Assembly (NCBI GenBank): GCA_946479615.1
Contig: CAMLGR010000014.1
Span: 1 to 48,747 of the forward strand
Source: an uncultured Bacteroidota bacterium
GTDB lineage: Bacteria > Bacteroidota > Bacteroidia > Chitinophagales > Chitinophagaceae
Reading direction: 5' to 3'
DNA: 48,747 nt
Shown: positions 1 to 8,577 of the stretch, piece by piece
Layout: every line of letters begins with the position of its first letter
Numbering within the stretch: position 1 is the first letter of the stretch
Made by a program: the position numbers and the translations under genes
The notes under the pieces: model-generated
Database searches by the model: none
Told to the model about the DNA's origin: nothing
Seen by the model: the letters and a program-made list of their open reading frames with translations, nothing else

Positions 1-847
1 CAGTTGAGATGGAATATGATTGATCAAACCATTTGTTGATGATCCAGGTAGCACCGCCATCGGTACTGAAACGATAACCATCATCACCTCCTACAAAAAA
101 GGTATACGTGCCATTTATAAATGTCTTGGTCAAACGGAAACGAGCGCTGAATCCTTCGGTCTGTACAGTACAGCTGCTTGTTCCGAATTGTGTATTGCTG
201 CCACCGAAATTTTCGTTGAAAGAGCCATCAGCAACACTGCCATCGTGTATCATACCTACATAGGTATTGAAATTGGTACCACGATACAAATAACCATTCC
301 ATGAATTATTACTTCCGTAAGTAGCGGTATTTTCCGTACCACAGGGTATTGCGATGGAAATGGATATCCTGTTCTCGCCGCCGTTCTCATAATATTCCAG
401 TACCATATTATAAGAACCATTAAGCCTGGCAGTATAAGTAGTAGTGGTGTAAGAATGATCGTTCCAGTTATTGATCACCCAGGTACTGCCACCATCGAGA
501 CTTAAACGGTAACCATCATCACCACCTACGGTAATCGTGTAAGAACCGTTGGTAAATGTTTTGGTCAGTTTATATCTTACGCTGAATGTTTCAGTTTGTA
601 CACTGCAACCATTGGTAGAATAATTGGTGTTGTTGCCACCAAAGCTCTCATCAAAATCAGCGCTGGCAGATGTGCCTTCAGTTACATAACCTTTATAGGT
701 AGTCAGGTTGGCGTTGTCGTATACATATCCTCTCCACACGTTATTGGTACCATAAGTGGTTTGGTTACCGAGTGGGGTACAAGACTGGCTGTTAGCGGTG
801 AAAGAAGCCAGGAGGACCAGGAGCAAAAAGGGTAAAAATGTTTTCAT
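1..847 (-). CDS. Secreted protein with tandem PA14-like repeats (incomplete, runs off the window)
   Basis: An open frame on the minus strand runs from ATG at 847 off the left edge, giving 282 residues without a stop. Residues 1-21 are a signal peptide (MKTF, a Leu-rich core, then ASFTANSQ). Two similar units of about 147 residues follow, starting near Cys23 and Cys169. Each contains a VGGDDGYR motif, a DGG-S/A-TW turn and an INxWxDxSY segment, the pattern of PA14/GLEYA-type beta-sandwich domains, where the DDG stretch is typical. Such domains usually bind glycans in secreted or surface proteins; that role is inferred here. The rest of the protein, possibly including a C-terminal sorting domain, is outside the window. 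It is downstream of mutS on the same strand but 390 bp away, so probably has its own promoter. Confidence 0.8.
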   Translation of the reverse strand, partial: MKTFLPFLLLVLLASFTANSQSCTPLGNQTTYGTNNVWRGYVYDNANLTTYKGYVTEGTSASADFDESFGGNNTNYSTNGCSVQTETFSVRYKLTKTFTNGSYTITVGGDDGYRLSLDGGSTWVINNWNDHSYTTTTYTARLNGSYNMVLEYYENGGENRISISIAIPCGTENTATYGSNNSWNGYLYRGTNFNTYVGMIHDGSVADGSFNENFGGSNTQFGTSSCTVQTEGFSARFRLTKTFINGTYTFFVGGDDGYRFSTDGGATWIINKWFDQSYSIST

Positions 848-1237
848 GACGGATCTTTTAATTTTTATTCAATTGTTTGTTCTGCGCCCTATAGTCCATA
901 TGTGTGCCATTCATTCAACTATATGATAATGAGCAAATTGGAATTGGCACGGACCCGTTTTTTTCCAGAATCAGGACAGCAATTATCTATTATGGATAAA
1001 AATGATTGTTGCGACATTGATATATGTCAAGCTCGGTCTGTTTGGTGCCAGGTTTTAGATGTTGGATTAGCCCGTGGTTTCAATTGGGGGAGAGATGGGT
1101 AGAAGGGAATAGATATCGCCACAGGTGAATCCATGTCTGTAGCAACCATTTCGATTGTGTTCCCCATGTTAAAACCAGGGGTTAAGAGAGTGTCTGTTAT
1201 AGAAGGACCTATACCCGCGGTTAAAGATGGGCAAAAG
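848..1237. other. Intergenic region with no recognised gene
   Basis: This stretch separates the end of mutS from the start of the PA14-like gene, both on the minus strand. I see no convincing coding frame, terminator hairpin or TAnnTTTG box in it. It should contain the promoter of the PA14-like gene and the 3' end of mutS transcription. Confidence 0.5.
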
Positions 1238-3868
1238 CTATTTCAACAGCCCTTTTATCTCCTGGAGCTTCAGAAGCGCTTCGACAGGTGTAAGCCGGTT
1301 AATATCGATACCATTCAGCAGTGTCCTTATTTCATCAAAGGTTTCGCTATGTGCATCGAAGATGGATAGCTGCATTTTAGGAAGCGAAAGATTTTTCACC
1401 TTTGATTCCAGTGCCTGGCCCACACTACTCCCCGCATTTTCTTCTTCCACATGTTTGCTTTCCAGTTGGGTAAGTATTTCATTGGCCCTGTCTACCAGTG
1501 ATGGAGGCATACCCGCCATCTTCGCCACATGAATACCAAAACTATGCGTACTGCCGCCGGGGGCCAGCTTACGCAGGAAGATGATCTTATTGCCAATCTC
1601 TTTATGCGTAACATGATAATTCTTCACTCCCTGGAATTTTTCTTCCAGTTCATTCAACTCATGGTAATGCGTGGCAAATAAAGTCTTCGGATGTTCAGGT
1701 GCATTATGCAGGTATTCGGCAATGCTCCAGGCAATGGAAATACCATCGTAAGTGGAAGTGCCACGACCGATCTCATCAAGCAGGATCAAACTGCGTTCGG
1801 TAATATTATTAATGATAGAAGCTGTTTCATTCATTTCTACCATGAACGTCGATTCGCCGCCGCTCAGATTATCCGAAGCGCCTACGCGGGTAAAGATCTT
1901 ATCGGTCAGCGGGATCGTCGCATCCGTAGCCGGAACAAATGATCCCGTATGCGCCATTAATGTGATCAGCGCTGTCTGCCGCAGCAATGCACTTTTACCA
2001 CTCATATTCGGACCGGTAAGAATAATGATCTGCTGATCGGTCTTGTTTAATTCAAGATCATTGCTGATATAACTTTCACCCACCGGCAGGTTCTTTTCAA
2101 TCACCGGGTGACGCGCTTCTTTTACGATCCATTCATGGCCCTCGTGCATGTTCGGTTTTTTATACCGGTACTGGATAGCGTTATGTGCGAAACAGGTCAT
2201 GCAATCCAGGATCGCTACGAGATGACCATTGGTTTGTACAGGCGACAGGTATTGATTCAGTTCATTGAGCAATGCTTCATAAAGTTGTTGCTCGATGACA
2301 AATATTTTTTCTTCGGCGCCGGTGATCTTTTCCTCGTAATCTTTTAATTCAGCCGTGATATATCGTTCTGCATTAGCAAGTGTCTGTTTGCGCATCCATT
2401 CGGCAGGCACCTTGCTTTTATGTGAATTGGTGACTTCTAGGTAATATCCGAATACATTATTGAACCCGATCTTGAGCGATGAGATACCTGTTTGCTCCGC
2501 TTCCTTCTGCTGCAACCTGGCCAGGTACTCTTTGCCATTATGCGATATTTTTCTCAACTCATCGAGTTCGGCGCTGATGCCGCTATTCATCATACCACCT
2601 TTTACTGCGAGGGCAGGTGGATTGTCAACGATTTCTGTAAAGATCTTTTTAGCAATTTCTTCGCAGGGGTTTAATGCTGCGCCAAGCCGTTTACAATATT
2701 CATTGGAAGAAGAATGACAAAGCTCTTTGATCAGTTTTACCTGTTGCAAGCCACGGGCCAGTTGCAACACTTCCCGCGGGTTGATCTTTTTCATAGGGAT
2801 CTTTGAGACCAGTCTCTCTATATCACCGCATTGACGGATAGCCTGCGAAAGTTTATTACGCAGGTCCGTTTCTTTAATGAAATATTCAACCAGGTCAAGA
2901 CGCTCATTGATTTTTTGCAGGTCCTTCAACGGAAAAATGATCCATCGTTTTAACAAACGCGCACCCATCGGCGATACGGTATTATCCAATACATCTAATA
3001 AGGTATGGCCGCCTTCATTGGATTTATATACCAGTTCGAGGTTGCGGATGGTAAAACGATCCATCCATAGAAAATCGTTGCGATCGATTCGTTGCAACGA
3101 AGTGATATGCTGAAGATGCGGATGTTCAGTATCTTTTAAATAATGCAGGATAGCTCCGGCCGCAATAAGACCATTTGATAAATCGTCTACGCCGAACCCT
3201 TTCAGCGAATGTGTCTGGAAATGTTTCAGCAAAGTATCCGAAGCGTACGAAGTGTCAAATATCCATTCATCGAGTGTATATGTATACATCTTTCCGCCAA
3301 AGAATTCTTTGAACTTCTTTTGCTGCTGGCGCTGGAAAACGACTTCAGCTGTTTTAAAACCCTGTAATAATTTATCCGCATATTCCCGGTCTCCTTCGGC
3401 AAGAAAAAATTCACCGGTCGAAATATCCAGGAAGGCCAGTCCGTACTGGTCGTTTTCTGCAAAATGAATTCCTGCCAGGAAATTATTGGTATTGTGTTCG
3501 AGTAATTTATCATTGATAGCAGTACCCGGCGTTACCATTTCCGTAACTCCTCTTTTAACAATTCCTTTTGCCTGTTTCGGATCTTCAAGCTGATCGCAGA
3601 TGGCAACACGGTAACCGGCTTTTACCAGTTTATGTAAATAGGTATCGAGTGAATGATGAGGAAATCCTGCCAGTTCGGAAGAAGAGGCCGATCCGTTATT
3701 TCTTTTGGTCAGCGTAATACCCAACACCTGTGAAGCGATCACGGCATCCTGGCCAAACGTTTCATAAAAATCACCTACACGGAATAACAGGATGGCATCC
3801 GGGTACTTTTGTTTAATGGCCCGGTGCTGCTGCATCAGTGGAGTTTCTGCTGTAGTAGATTTACTCAT
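1238..3868 (-). CDS. mutS: DNA mismatch repair protein MutS
   Basis: The product is a full-length 876-residue MutS, the ATPase that recognises base mismatches and small loops and recruits MutL. The N-terminal mismatch-binding motif is intact (GDFYETF, with Phe34 and Glu36 as the Phe-x-Glu pair that stacks on the mismatch). The ABC-type ATPase has Walker A GPNMSGKS at about 619-626, a Walker B segment ending LLDEIGRGTST near 693, and the ATHYHEL switch segment. The start is ATG at 3868; a nearby upstream ATG is out of frame and soon stops. The gene is divergent from the DUF4139 gene, with a candidate promoter between them. No mutL lies nearby, which is common for this phylum. Confidence 0.98.
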   Translation of the reverse strand: MSKSTTAETPLMQQHRAIKQKYPDAILLFRVGDFYETFGQDAVIASQVLGITLTKRNNGSASSSELAGFPHHSLDTYLHKLVKAGYRVAICDQLEDPKQAKGIVKRGVTEMVTPGTAINDKLLEHNTNNFLAGIHFAENDQYGLAFLDISTGEFFLAEGDREYADKLLQGFKTAEVVFQRQQQKKFKEFFGGKMYTYTLDEWIFDTSYASDTLLKHFQTHSLKGFGVDDLSNGLIAAGAILHYLKDTEHPHLQHITSLQRIDRNDFLWMDRFTIRNLELVYKSNEGGHTLLDVLDNTVSPMGARLLKRWIIFPLKDLQKINERLDLVEYFIKETDLRNKLSQAIRQCGDIERLVSKIPMKKINPREVLQLARGLQQVKLIKELCHSSSNEYCKRLGAALNPCEEIAKKIFTEIVDNPPALAVKGGMMNSGISAELDELRKISHNGKEYLARLQQKEAEQTGISSLKIGFNNVFGYYLEVTNSHKSKVPAEWMRKQTLANAERYITAELKDYEEKITGAEEKIFVIEQQLYEALLNELNQYLSPVQTNGHLVAILDCMTCFAHNAIQYRYKKPNMHEGHEWIVKEARHPVIEKNLPVGESYISNDLELNKTDQQIIILTGPNMSGKSALLRQTALITLMAHTGSFVPATDATIPLTDKIFTRVGASDNLSGGESTFMVEMNETASIINNITERSLILLDEIGRGTSTYDGISIAWSIAEYLHNAPEHPKTLFATHYHELNELEEKFQGVKNYHVTHKEIGNKIIFLRKLAPGGSTHSFGIHVAKMAGMPPSLVDRANEILTQLESKHVEEENAGSSVGQALESKVKNLSLPKMQLSIFDAHSETFDEIRTLLNGIDINRLTPVEALLKLQEIKGLLK

Positions 3869-3918
3869 AATTCATTATTCCTTTCATGACCGGGTATATC
3901 TTTTGGTAAAGAAGACGA

Positions 3919-3926
3919 CAAAAATA
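3919..3926 (-). promoter_or_regulatory. Candidate -7 box for mutS
   Basis: On the minus strand the sequence reads TATTTTTG, matching the Bacteroidota -7 consensus TAnnTTTG, about 50 bp upstream of the mutS start. I found no clear TTG at the expected -33 distance, so this is only a candidate. Confidence 0.4.
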
Positions 3927-3981
3927 AGGAACTGTTTATGTAACTAAACTATTCACTGCATCTGTATAAAAAATAAAAGTT

Positions 3982-5721
3982 ATGCAGAAGTTTTCCCTAT
4001 GGATAGGGGTATTGCTGACCGTTACCTCTTTATATGCCAATGGTAATCCCCGGGGTGGTTCCGGACGCGTAAATGAAGACACCAGCCGTGCCGATGCAAC
4101 GATCAAAAATGCCACCGTTTATTTTGGCTATGGAGCGGAACTTACCCATGAATCGAAGATCAAAGTCAATGCAGGAACCCGGTTCATCGTCATTAATCAA
4201 CTGAGCACAAATGTTGATATCAACAGTTTGCAGATCAGTTGTCCCGAAGATGTAGCCCTTTTATCACAGCGCTACCAGGTGTTTTATCCGCCGGCACCCG
4301 AGGTTGAAAAGAACAAAGAAGCAGAACGGCTACAGGATAGTATTGCATTATTACAAAAGGAGATCAGCCGCGTGAATAACCTCATCAGCATCGAACAGGA
4401 AGTATTGACAAAAACGGGCACCCTGATCGAAACCACGATCAGTGCCAGCGGTAATAAAACAGTCACCAGTGCTGAAGTGCTGAGACTGGTAGAGTATTAC
4501 AATGGGAAAATTGAAAAAGCCAGGACGAATATTTACCAGCATCAACTGGCGGCGAAAAAAGCCAATGATGAGATCGCTGCTATACAAAAGAGAATCGGCT
4601 TACTTACTTATATCAGTCCTGTTATTCCCAAACCCTATGGCCAGATCATTTTACAGGTCTTGTGTAATAAAGTGGCCGAAATTCCGGTCTCGCTTTCTTA
4701 CTATACCCGCAATGCCGGCTGGACGCCACTCTATGATATCCGCGTCAATTCAAAAACCAACCAGGTAAAACTGGTGTATAAAGCTTCGTTGACGCAAACA
4801 ACGGGTATCGATTGGAAAAAAGCCAAACTGACATTGAGTACAGGCACACCCAATTTCGGTGTAGCGGCGCCCGTACTATCACCCTGGTATTTGCAATTGT
4901 ATGTACCGGAATTATACAGGGCTTTACAGGGAAGAGTGGCCGGTGTTGATGCCCGGCTCAATACCATACAATCCTTAAGTGAAGTAGTGGTCGTCGGATA
5001 TGGTAAAGAAGATGATGAATATAAAGTAGAAAAGAAAAAAGATATCACTGGCAGTGTCAGCACCATCGATCCAAGTACGCTTCAGCAATTTACTACCTTG
5101 AATGAAGGACAATTGAATACTAATTTCGAGATCGATCTTCCCTATGATGTCGAAAGCGACGGACAATTGCACAGTGTTACGATCAAAGATGAAGCGATCG
5201 TCTGCAATCTTAAAAACTATGCCGTGCCCCGGATGGATAAAGAAGCCTACCTGCTGGCAGAGGTCACCGACTGGCAGAACCTCGACCTGCTTCCCGGTGA
5301 TGCAAATATTATTATGGATGATACCTATGTAGGTAAATCACCTATCGATCCCAATACCACAGCTGATACGTTGAATCTGTCGCTCGGACGTGATAAACGG
5401 CTTGCGGTAAAAAGAACCCTGGTGAAAGAATTAAGCAGTATAAAGACAAGCGGGAAAGACAGCCGGCAGACATTTACCTACGAGATCGTTGTAAAAAATA
5501 ATAAAACAACGGCGGTGAATATGTTACTGAAAGATCAGTATCCGATCAGCACGATTAAAGAAGTGGAAGTAAAACTGGATGATAACGGTGATGCGATGGT
5601 CAATGAAGAAAACGGTGTGCTCACCTGGAAAGTATCCTTAAAACCCGGCGAAAGCCAGAAGTTCAGGTTTGGATATACAGTGAAATATCCGAAGGATAAG
5701 AGGATCATTAATTTGAAATAA
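3982..5721 (+). CDS. DUF4139/DUF4140 (MuiA-like) exported protein with SusC-like linker
   Basis: The 579-residue product starts with a signal peptide (to about residue 20). A DUF4140-type N-terminal region (about 38-110) contains the NATVYFGYGAEL pattern. A charged, probably coiled-coil stretch covers about 110-200. The DUF4139 body begins near 235 (YYTRNAGWTPLYDIRV, then KLTLSTGTPN) and ends in a KPGES beta-rich tail. This is the layout of the family annotated as mucoidy inhibitor MuiA, whose molecular role is not established. The odd part is the linker: residues 314-322 read ALQGRVAGV and 334-341 EVVVVGYG, followed by KKDITGSVSTI, which are signatures of the N-terminal plug region of SusC/RagA TonB-dependent receptors. 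There is no beta barrel, so this is not a receptor. Confidence 0.88.
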   Translation: MQKFSLWIGVLLTVTSLYANGNPRGGSGRVNEDTSRADATIKNATVYFGYGAELTHESKIKVNAGTRFIVINQLSTNVDINSLQISCPEDVALLSQRYQVFYPPAPEVEKNKEAERLQDSIALLQKEISRVNNLISIEQEVLTKTGTLIETTISASGNKTVTSAEVLRLVEYYNGKIEKARTNIYQHQLAAKKANDEIAAIQKRIGLLTYISPVIPKPYGQIILQVLCNKVAEIPVSLSYYTRNAGWTPLYDIRVNSKTNQVKLVYKASLTQTTGIDWKKAKLTLSTGTPNFGVAAPVLSPWYLQLYVPELYRALQGRVAGVDARLNTIQSLSEVVVVGYGKEDDEYKVEKKKDITGSVSTIDPSTLQQFTTLNEGQLNTNFEIDLPYDVESDGQLHSVTIKDEAIVCNLKNYAVPRMDKEAYLLAEVTDWQNLDLLPGDANIIMDDTYVGKSPIDPNTTADTLNLSLGRDKRLAVKRTLVKELSSIKTSGKDSRQTFTYEIVVKNNKTTAVNMLLKDQYPISTIKEVEVKLDDNGDAMVNEENGVLTWKVSLKPGESQKFRFGYTVKYPKDKRIINLK

Positions 5722-5743
5722 TCCAGGATCCGCTACCATTGGT

Positions 5744-5803
5744 CAAAAGTAAAAGTCAAAAGGGGTTACTGTAGTGGTAAACTCTTTTGACTTTTGCTTT
5801 TTG
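5744..5803. repeat. Palindromic element after the DUF4139 gene (possible terminator)
   Basis: The left arm (5744-5762, CAAAAGTAAAAGTCAAAAG) pairs with the right arm (5784-5803) over about 18 bases with one or two mismatches, leaving a loop of about 21 bases. Part of the motif is repeated again just downstream (5806-5818). It starts 22 bp after the stop codon and could form a hairpin at the transcript end. Confidence 0.65.
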
Positions 5804-5809
5804 AATTTT

Positions 5810-5817
5810 TACTTTTG
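5810..5817 (+). promoter_or_regulatory. Candidate -7 box directly before the TrmH-like gene
   Basis: TACTTTTG matches TAnnTTTG and ends 3 bases before the ATG at 5821. If it is used, transcription would start at or next to the start codon, giving a leaderless mRNA. It lies in a repetitive tract, so chance is possible. Confidence 0.35.
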
Positions 5818-5820
5818 CTC

Positions 5821-6390
5821 ATGCGAAAATTAAGCATGGATGAATTGGGCCGGAAATCGGTGGAAGAATTCAAACAGTCGGATAAGATACCGGTTATTGT
5901 AGTGCTGGAAAATATCCGCAGCGCATATAATGTGGGCAGCGTGTTCCGTACGGCCGATGCCTTCCTGATTGAAGCGATCTATATCTGTGGTTATTCTGCC
6001 AAACCTCCGCATAAGGAAATTAAAAAAACAGCGCTGGGCGCTGAAGAAACGATCAACTGGAAACATTTTAAAACAGCGGCTGAAGCGATGCCTGAATTGA
6101 GGGAAGCCGGGTATAAGATCTATTCTGTAGAACAGGCGGAAGGAAGTATCAAGCTGCACGATTTTAAAATCAATCCAGCCGATAAGCTGGCTGTTATATT
6201 CGGCAACGAGGTCACCGGTGTGGAGCAATCCACCATCCTGGCCAGCGATGGTTGTATCGAAATACCACAACTGGGTATGAAACATTCTCTCAATATTGCT
6301 ACCGCAGCAGGAGTAGTCCTCTGGGAATTTGTACGAACAAGGATTCCCTCCGTGGTTCTCTGTGTCTCCTCCATGGTACTCTGCGTATAA
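5821..6390 (+). CDS. TrmH/SpoU-family RNA 2'-O-methyltransferase
   Basis: The protein (about 189 aa from ATG 5821) has the three SPOUT motifs of TrmH-type enzymes, which methylate ribose 2'-OH in tRNA or rRNA. These are NIRSAYNVGSVFRTADA near 30-47, IFGNEVTGV near 125 and SLNIATAAGVVLWE near 155, the last two forming the trefoil-knot AdoMet site. The N-terminal rRNA-binding domain of larger relatives is absent, so the target RNA cannot be named. I reject the longer frame beginning at 5794 because it is translated from the upstream repeat and promoter-like DNA. The last 14-16 residues (PSVVLCVSSMVLCV) are encoded by the left arm of a repeated element and are probably not part of the ancestral protein. 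Confidence 0.92.
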   Translation: MRKLSMDELGRKSVEEFKQSDKIPVIVVLENIRSAYNVGSVFRTADAFLIEAIYICGYSAKPPHKEIKKTALGAEETINWKHFKTAAEAMPELREAGYKIYSVEQAEGSIKLHDFKINPADKLAVIFGNEVTGVEQSTILASDGCIEIPQLGMKHSLNIATAAGVVLWEFVRTRIPSVVLCVSSMVLCV

Positions 6391-6502
6391 CTCAAGGAGT
6401 AAGGTGTCGGATTAAAGCATTATAAGAATAACTTATGAATTGAAACTCTTTTAAAGGAATTGTACGCAGAGGACCACAGAGAAGACACAGAGGGCCGCAG
6501 AG
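6348..6502. repeat. Interspersed element with inverted termini, copy 1
   Basis: The left arm (6348-6388) and right arm (6463-6502) are inverted repeats of about 40 bases with a few mismatches, built on the CTCTGTGTCT motif and its complement, with TACGCAGAG at the inner edge. Read on the minus strand, the interior shares ATTCATAAG and GAGTTATACGCAGAGTACC-like blocks with the copy at 30755-30899. The left arm overlaps the 3' end of the TrmH-like gene. Confidence 0.8.
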
Positions 6503-6518
6503 AATGGGGGAACAGTCT

Positions 6519-6526
6519 TACATTTG
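6519..6526 (+). promoter_or_regulatory. Candidate -7 box for the prenyltransferase operon
   Basis: TACATTTG matches TAnnTTTG and ends 4 bases before the ATG at 6531. There is no obvious TTG at -33, since that region is repeat DNA. If used, the mRNA would be leaderless. Confidence 0.35.
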
Positions 6527-6530
6527 CAGA

Positions 6531-7478
6531 ATGTCTACTGTCAAAAGCTACCTGAGCTTAATCAAATTCTCCCACACCATTTTTGCCATGCCGTTCGCCC
6601 TGATCGGTTTTTTCCTGGGACTTGGCAACGGCACAATAACATTATACCGCACTGAGCAATGGAATTTAAATAAAACAATAGGATGGGGAGGGGAGGACCC
6701 TGGAACAGGAATGGCGGAAGGTAAAGAACTTCTTATAAAGTTTTTACTCGTTATTGGTTGCATGATCTTCGCCCGCAGTTCGGCGATGGCATTTAACCGC
6801 TATCTCGACCGCAGCTTCGATGCTAAAAACCCACGGACAGCGATCCGGGAAATACCGGCTGGTATCATCAAAGCCAACAGCGTATTGCTTTTCACCATCA
6901 TCAATTGTCTTTTATTCATTACCTGCACGTTTTTTATTAACAGCATTTGCTTTTATTTATCTCCTGTTGCGTTGCTTGTAGTACTGGGATATAGTTACAC
7001 CAAACGTTTTACACCGCTTTGTCATTTAATATTAGGATTGGGTTTATCATTGGCACCGATCGGCGCTTATTTGGCCGTTACCGGGCAATTCGATGTACTT
7101 CCTTTATTATTTTCTTTTACCGTGATCTTCTGGGTCAGTGGCTTTGATATTATCTATGCCTTGCAGGATGTGGAATTCGATCAATCGCAAAAGCTATATT
7201 CTATACCTGCCTGGTTAGGAAAAGCAAAAGCCCTGCGTGTATCTGAATTTTTGCACCTGTTGAGTGCGGCCTGTGTTATTGCGGCCGGATGGTATGGTCA
7301 TTTCGGATGGTTATACTGGGCAGGTGTAGCGGTATTCATAGGTATGCTGATTTACCAGCATTCAATTGTTAAGCCCAACGATCTGAAAAGAGTAAATCTC
7401 GCTTTTATGACCGCCAACGGAATAGCTTCAGTTGTTTTCGCCATCTTTGTCATTGCCGATCTTTTTCTTCATTTTTAA
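6531..7478 (+). CDS. UbiA-family polyprenyltransferase (4-hydroxybenzoate/MqnP-like)
   Basis: The integral membrane protein (315 aa) has about eight hydrophobic segments and both Asp-rich motifs of UbiA prenyltransferases: NRYLDRSFD (about 89-97) and DVEFD (about 213-217). These bind the Mg-diphosphate of the prenyl donor. Bacteroidota make menaquinone, so the likely role is aromatic prenylation in a quinone pathway, perhaps as MqnP of the futalosine route. No other menaquinone gene is in the window to confirm this. The start is placed at 6531 (MSTVKSYL), because the upstream in-frame ATG at 6504 lies in the repeat element. ruvX and def follow closely on the same strand, suggesting one transcript. 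Confidence 0.88.
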   Translation: MSTVKSYLSLIKFSHTIFAMPFALIGFFLGLGNGTITLYRTEQWNLNKTIGWGGEDPGTGMAEGKELLIKFLLVIGCMIFARSSAMAFNRYLDRSFDAKNPRTAIREIPAGIIKANSVLLFTIINCLLFITCTFFINSICFYLSPVALLVVLGYSYTKRFTPLCHLILGLGLSLAPIGAYLAVTGQFDVLPLLFSFTVIFWVSGFDIIYALQDVEFDQSQKLYSIPAWLGKAKALRVSEFLHLLSAACVIAAGWYGHFGWLYWAGVAVFIGMLIYQHSIVKPNDLKRVNLAFMTANGIASVVFAIFVIADLFLHF

Positions 7479-7491
7479 TTATACTAATTCA

Positions 7492-7905
7492 TTGCCGCGC
7501 ATACTCGCTATAGATTACGGTTTGAAAAGAACAGGTCTTGCTGTTACCGATCCTTTGCAGATCATTGCTACGGGTCTTACAACGGTAGAAACAAAAATGT
7601 TATTTGTTTTTTTAAGAGACTATTTCAGTAAAGAACAGGTAGAATTGATTATTATCGGGGAGCCCAAAAACTGGGATGATTCCGACACGCATGCTACCCC
7701 GCTGGTGGAACAATGCATTAAGAATATGCAGAAAAATTTCCCCACCATACCTGTAAAGAAAGTAGATGAACGGTTCACTTCCAAAATGGCCAAAGATTCC
7801 ATGCTGGAAATGGGATTGAAAAAGAAACAACGCCGTGATAAAGCCCTGGTCGACGAGATTGCCGCCACTATCATGCTGCAGGAATATTTAAACAGCATTC
7901 GCTAA
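7492..7905 (+). CDS. ruvX: RuvX/YqgF Holliday junction resolvase-like nuclease
   Basis: The product (about 137 aa) has the RNase H-like fold signature: ILAIDYGLKRTGLAV at the N-terminus with the first catalytic Asp, LIIIGEPKNWD in the middle, and VDERFTS and DEIAATIMLQEYL with the later acidic residues. Members act in Holliday junction resolution and/or 16S pre-rRNA 5'-end processing. I chose TTG at 7492, which encodes LPRILAIDYG and lies 13 bp after the prenyltransferase stop. An in-frame ATG at 7432 would overlap the upstream gene by 47 bp and add an unrelated hydrophobic leader. def follows 9 bp later. Confidence 0.9.
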   Translation: MPRILAIDYGLKRTGLAVTDPLQIIATGLTTVETKMLFVFLRDYFSKEQVELIIIGEPKNWDDSDTHATPLVEQCIKNMQKNFPTIPVKKVDERFTSKMAKDSMLEMGLKKKQRRDKALVDEIAATIMLQEYLNSIR

Positions 7906-7914
7906 ATTTGCCAA

Positions 7915-8496
7915 ATGATTTTACCGATCGTAGCATACGGACACCCTGTACTCAGGAAGCTGGCGGAAGATATCGACGCGGATTATCCCGGTCTTGAAAA
8001 ACTCATTGAAAATATGTGGGAGACCATGTATGGCAGTAATGGGGTAGGGCTGGCTGCTCCCCAGATCAACAAAAGCATCCGCTTATTTGTGATCGACACC
8101 GGGCAGATGTTTGCCAATATGGAAGAAGAAGAAAAAGCGGAGTATCCTGACGATCCCGGTTTTAAAGGTGTTTTTATCAATGCGCATATCGTAGAACTCG
8201 ATGGCGATAAATGGGCCTACAACGAAGGCTGCCTGAGCATTCCCAAGATCAGGGAAGATATCTTAAGACAGGAATCGGTTACGCTTGAATATAAAGACCA
8301 GGCATTTGAAACACATACGACTACTTTTCATGGTCTCACTGCGCGGGTGATCCTGCACGAGTATGATCATATCGAAGGAAAATTATTCATCGATCATATC
8401 TCCGCATTAAAGCGTAAGCTCATGAAAGGTAAACTCGCAGATATATCGAAAGGAAAAGTGAGCGTGGATTATAAGATGTCGTTCCCGGAAAAATGA
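7915..8496 (+). CDS. def: Peptide deformylase
   Basis: This 193-aa enzyme removes the formyl group from the N-terminal methionine of new proteins. All three family motifs are present: GVGLAAPQ (about 43-50), EGCLSIP (near 104, with the metal-binding Cys) and HEYDHIEG (near 148, with the two metal-binding His and catalytic Glu). The last replaces the common QEIDHLxG form conservatively. A TAAATTTG sequence (7903-7910) overlaps the ruvX stop and ends 4 bases before the ATG, so a leaderless internal promoter is possible. Transcription from the ruvX operon is equally likely. Confidence 0.97.
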   Translation: MILPIVAYGHPVLRKLAEDIDADYPGLEKLIENMWETMYGSNGVGLAAPQINKSIRLFVIDTGQMFANMEEEEKAEYPDDPGFKGVFINAHIVELDGDKWAYNEGCLSIPKIREDILRQESVTLEYKDQAFETHTTTFHGLTARVILHEYDHIEGKLFIDHISALKRKLMKGKLADISKGKVSVDYKMSFPEK

Positions 8497-8498
8497 GA

Positions 8499-8570
8499 GG
8501 ATTTGGAGATTTGAAAATTTGCAAATCCGGTAACCTTCTGCAGATGAAGAAATTTCCAAATTTCCAAATT
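8499..8570. repeat. Palindromic element after def
   Basis: GATTTGGAGATTTGAAAATT on the left is complemented by AAATTTCCAAATTTCCAAAT on the right, with a short loop that includes CCGGTAACC. It begins two bases after the def stop codon. A longer in-frame reading of the next gene through this repeat (from 8493) is therefore not credible. Confidence 0.65.
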
Positions 8571-8577
8571 TTTCCCA

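Noticed and set aside
596..835. Plus-strand frames at 20-304 and 596-835
   Set aside because: They are shadows of the PA14-like gene on the minus strand, whose two repeats and signal peptide are clear.
902..1102. 66-codon frame between the PA14-like gene and mutS
   Set aside because: It has no promoter box, no recognisable domain and an improbable composition.
4921..5085. DUF4139 gene as a truncated SusC receptor
   Set aside because: Only the short signature peptides are present; the rest of the protein is a complete DUF4140/DUF4139 protein without a plug domain or barrel.
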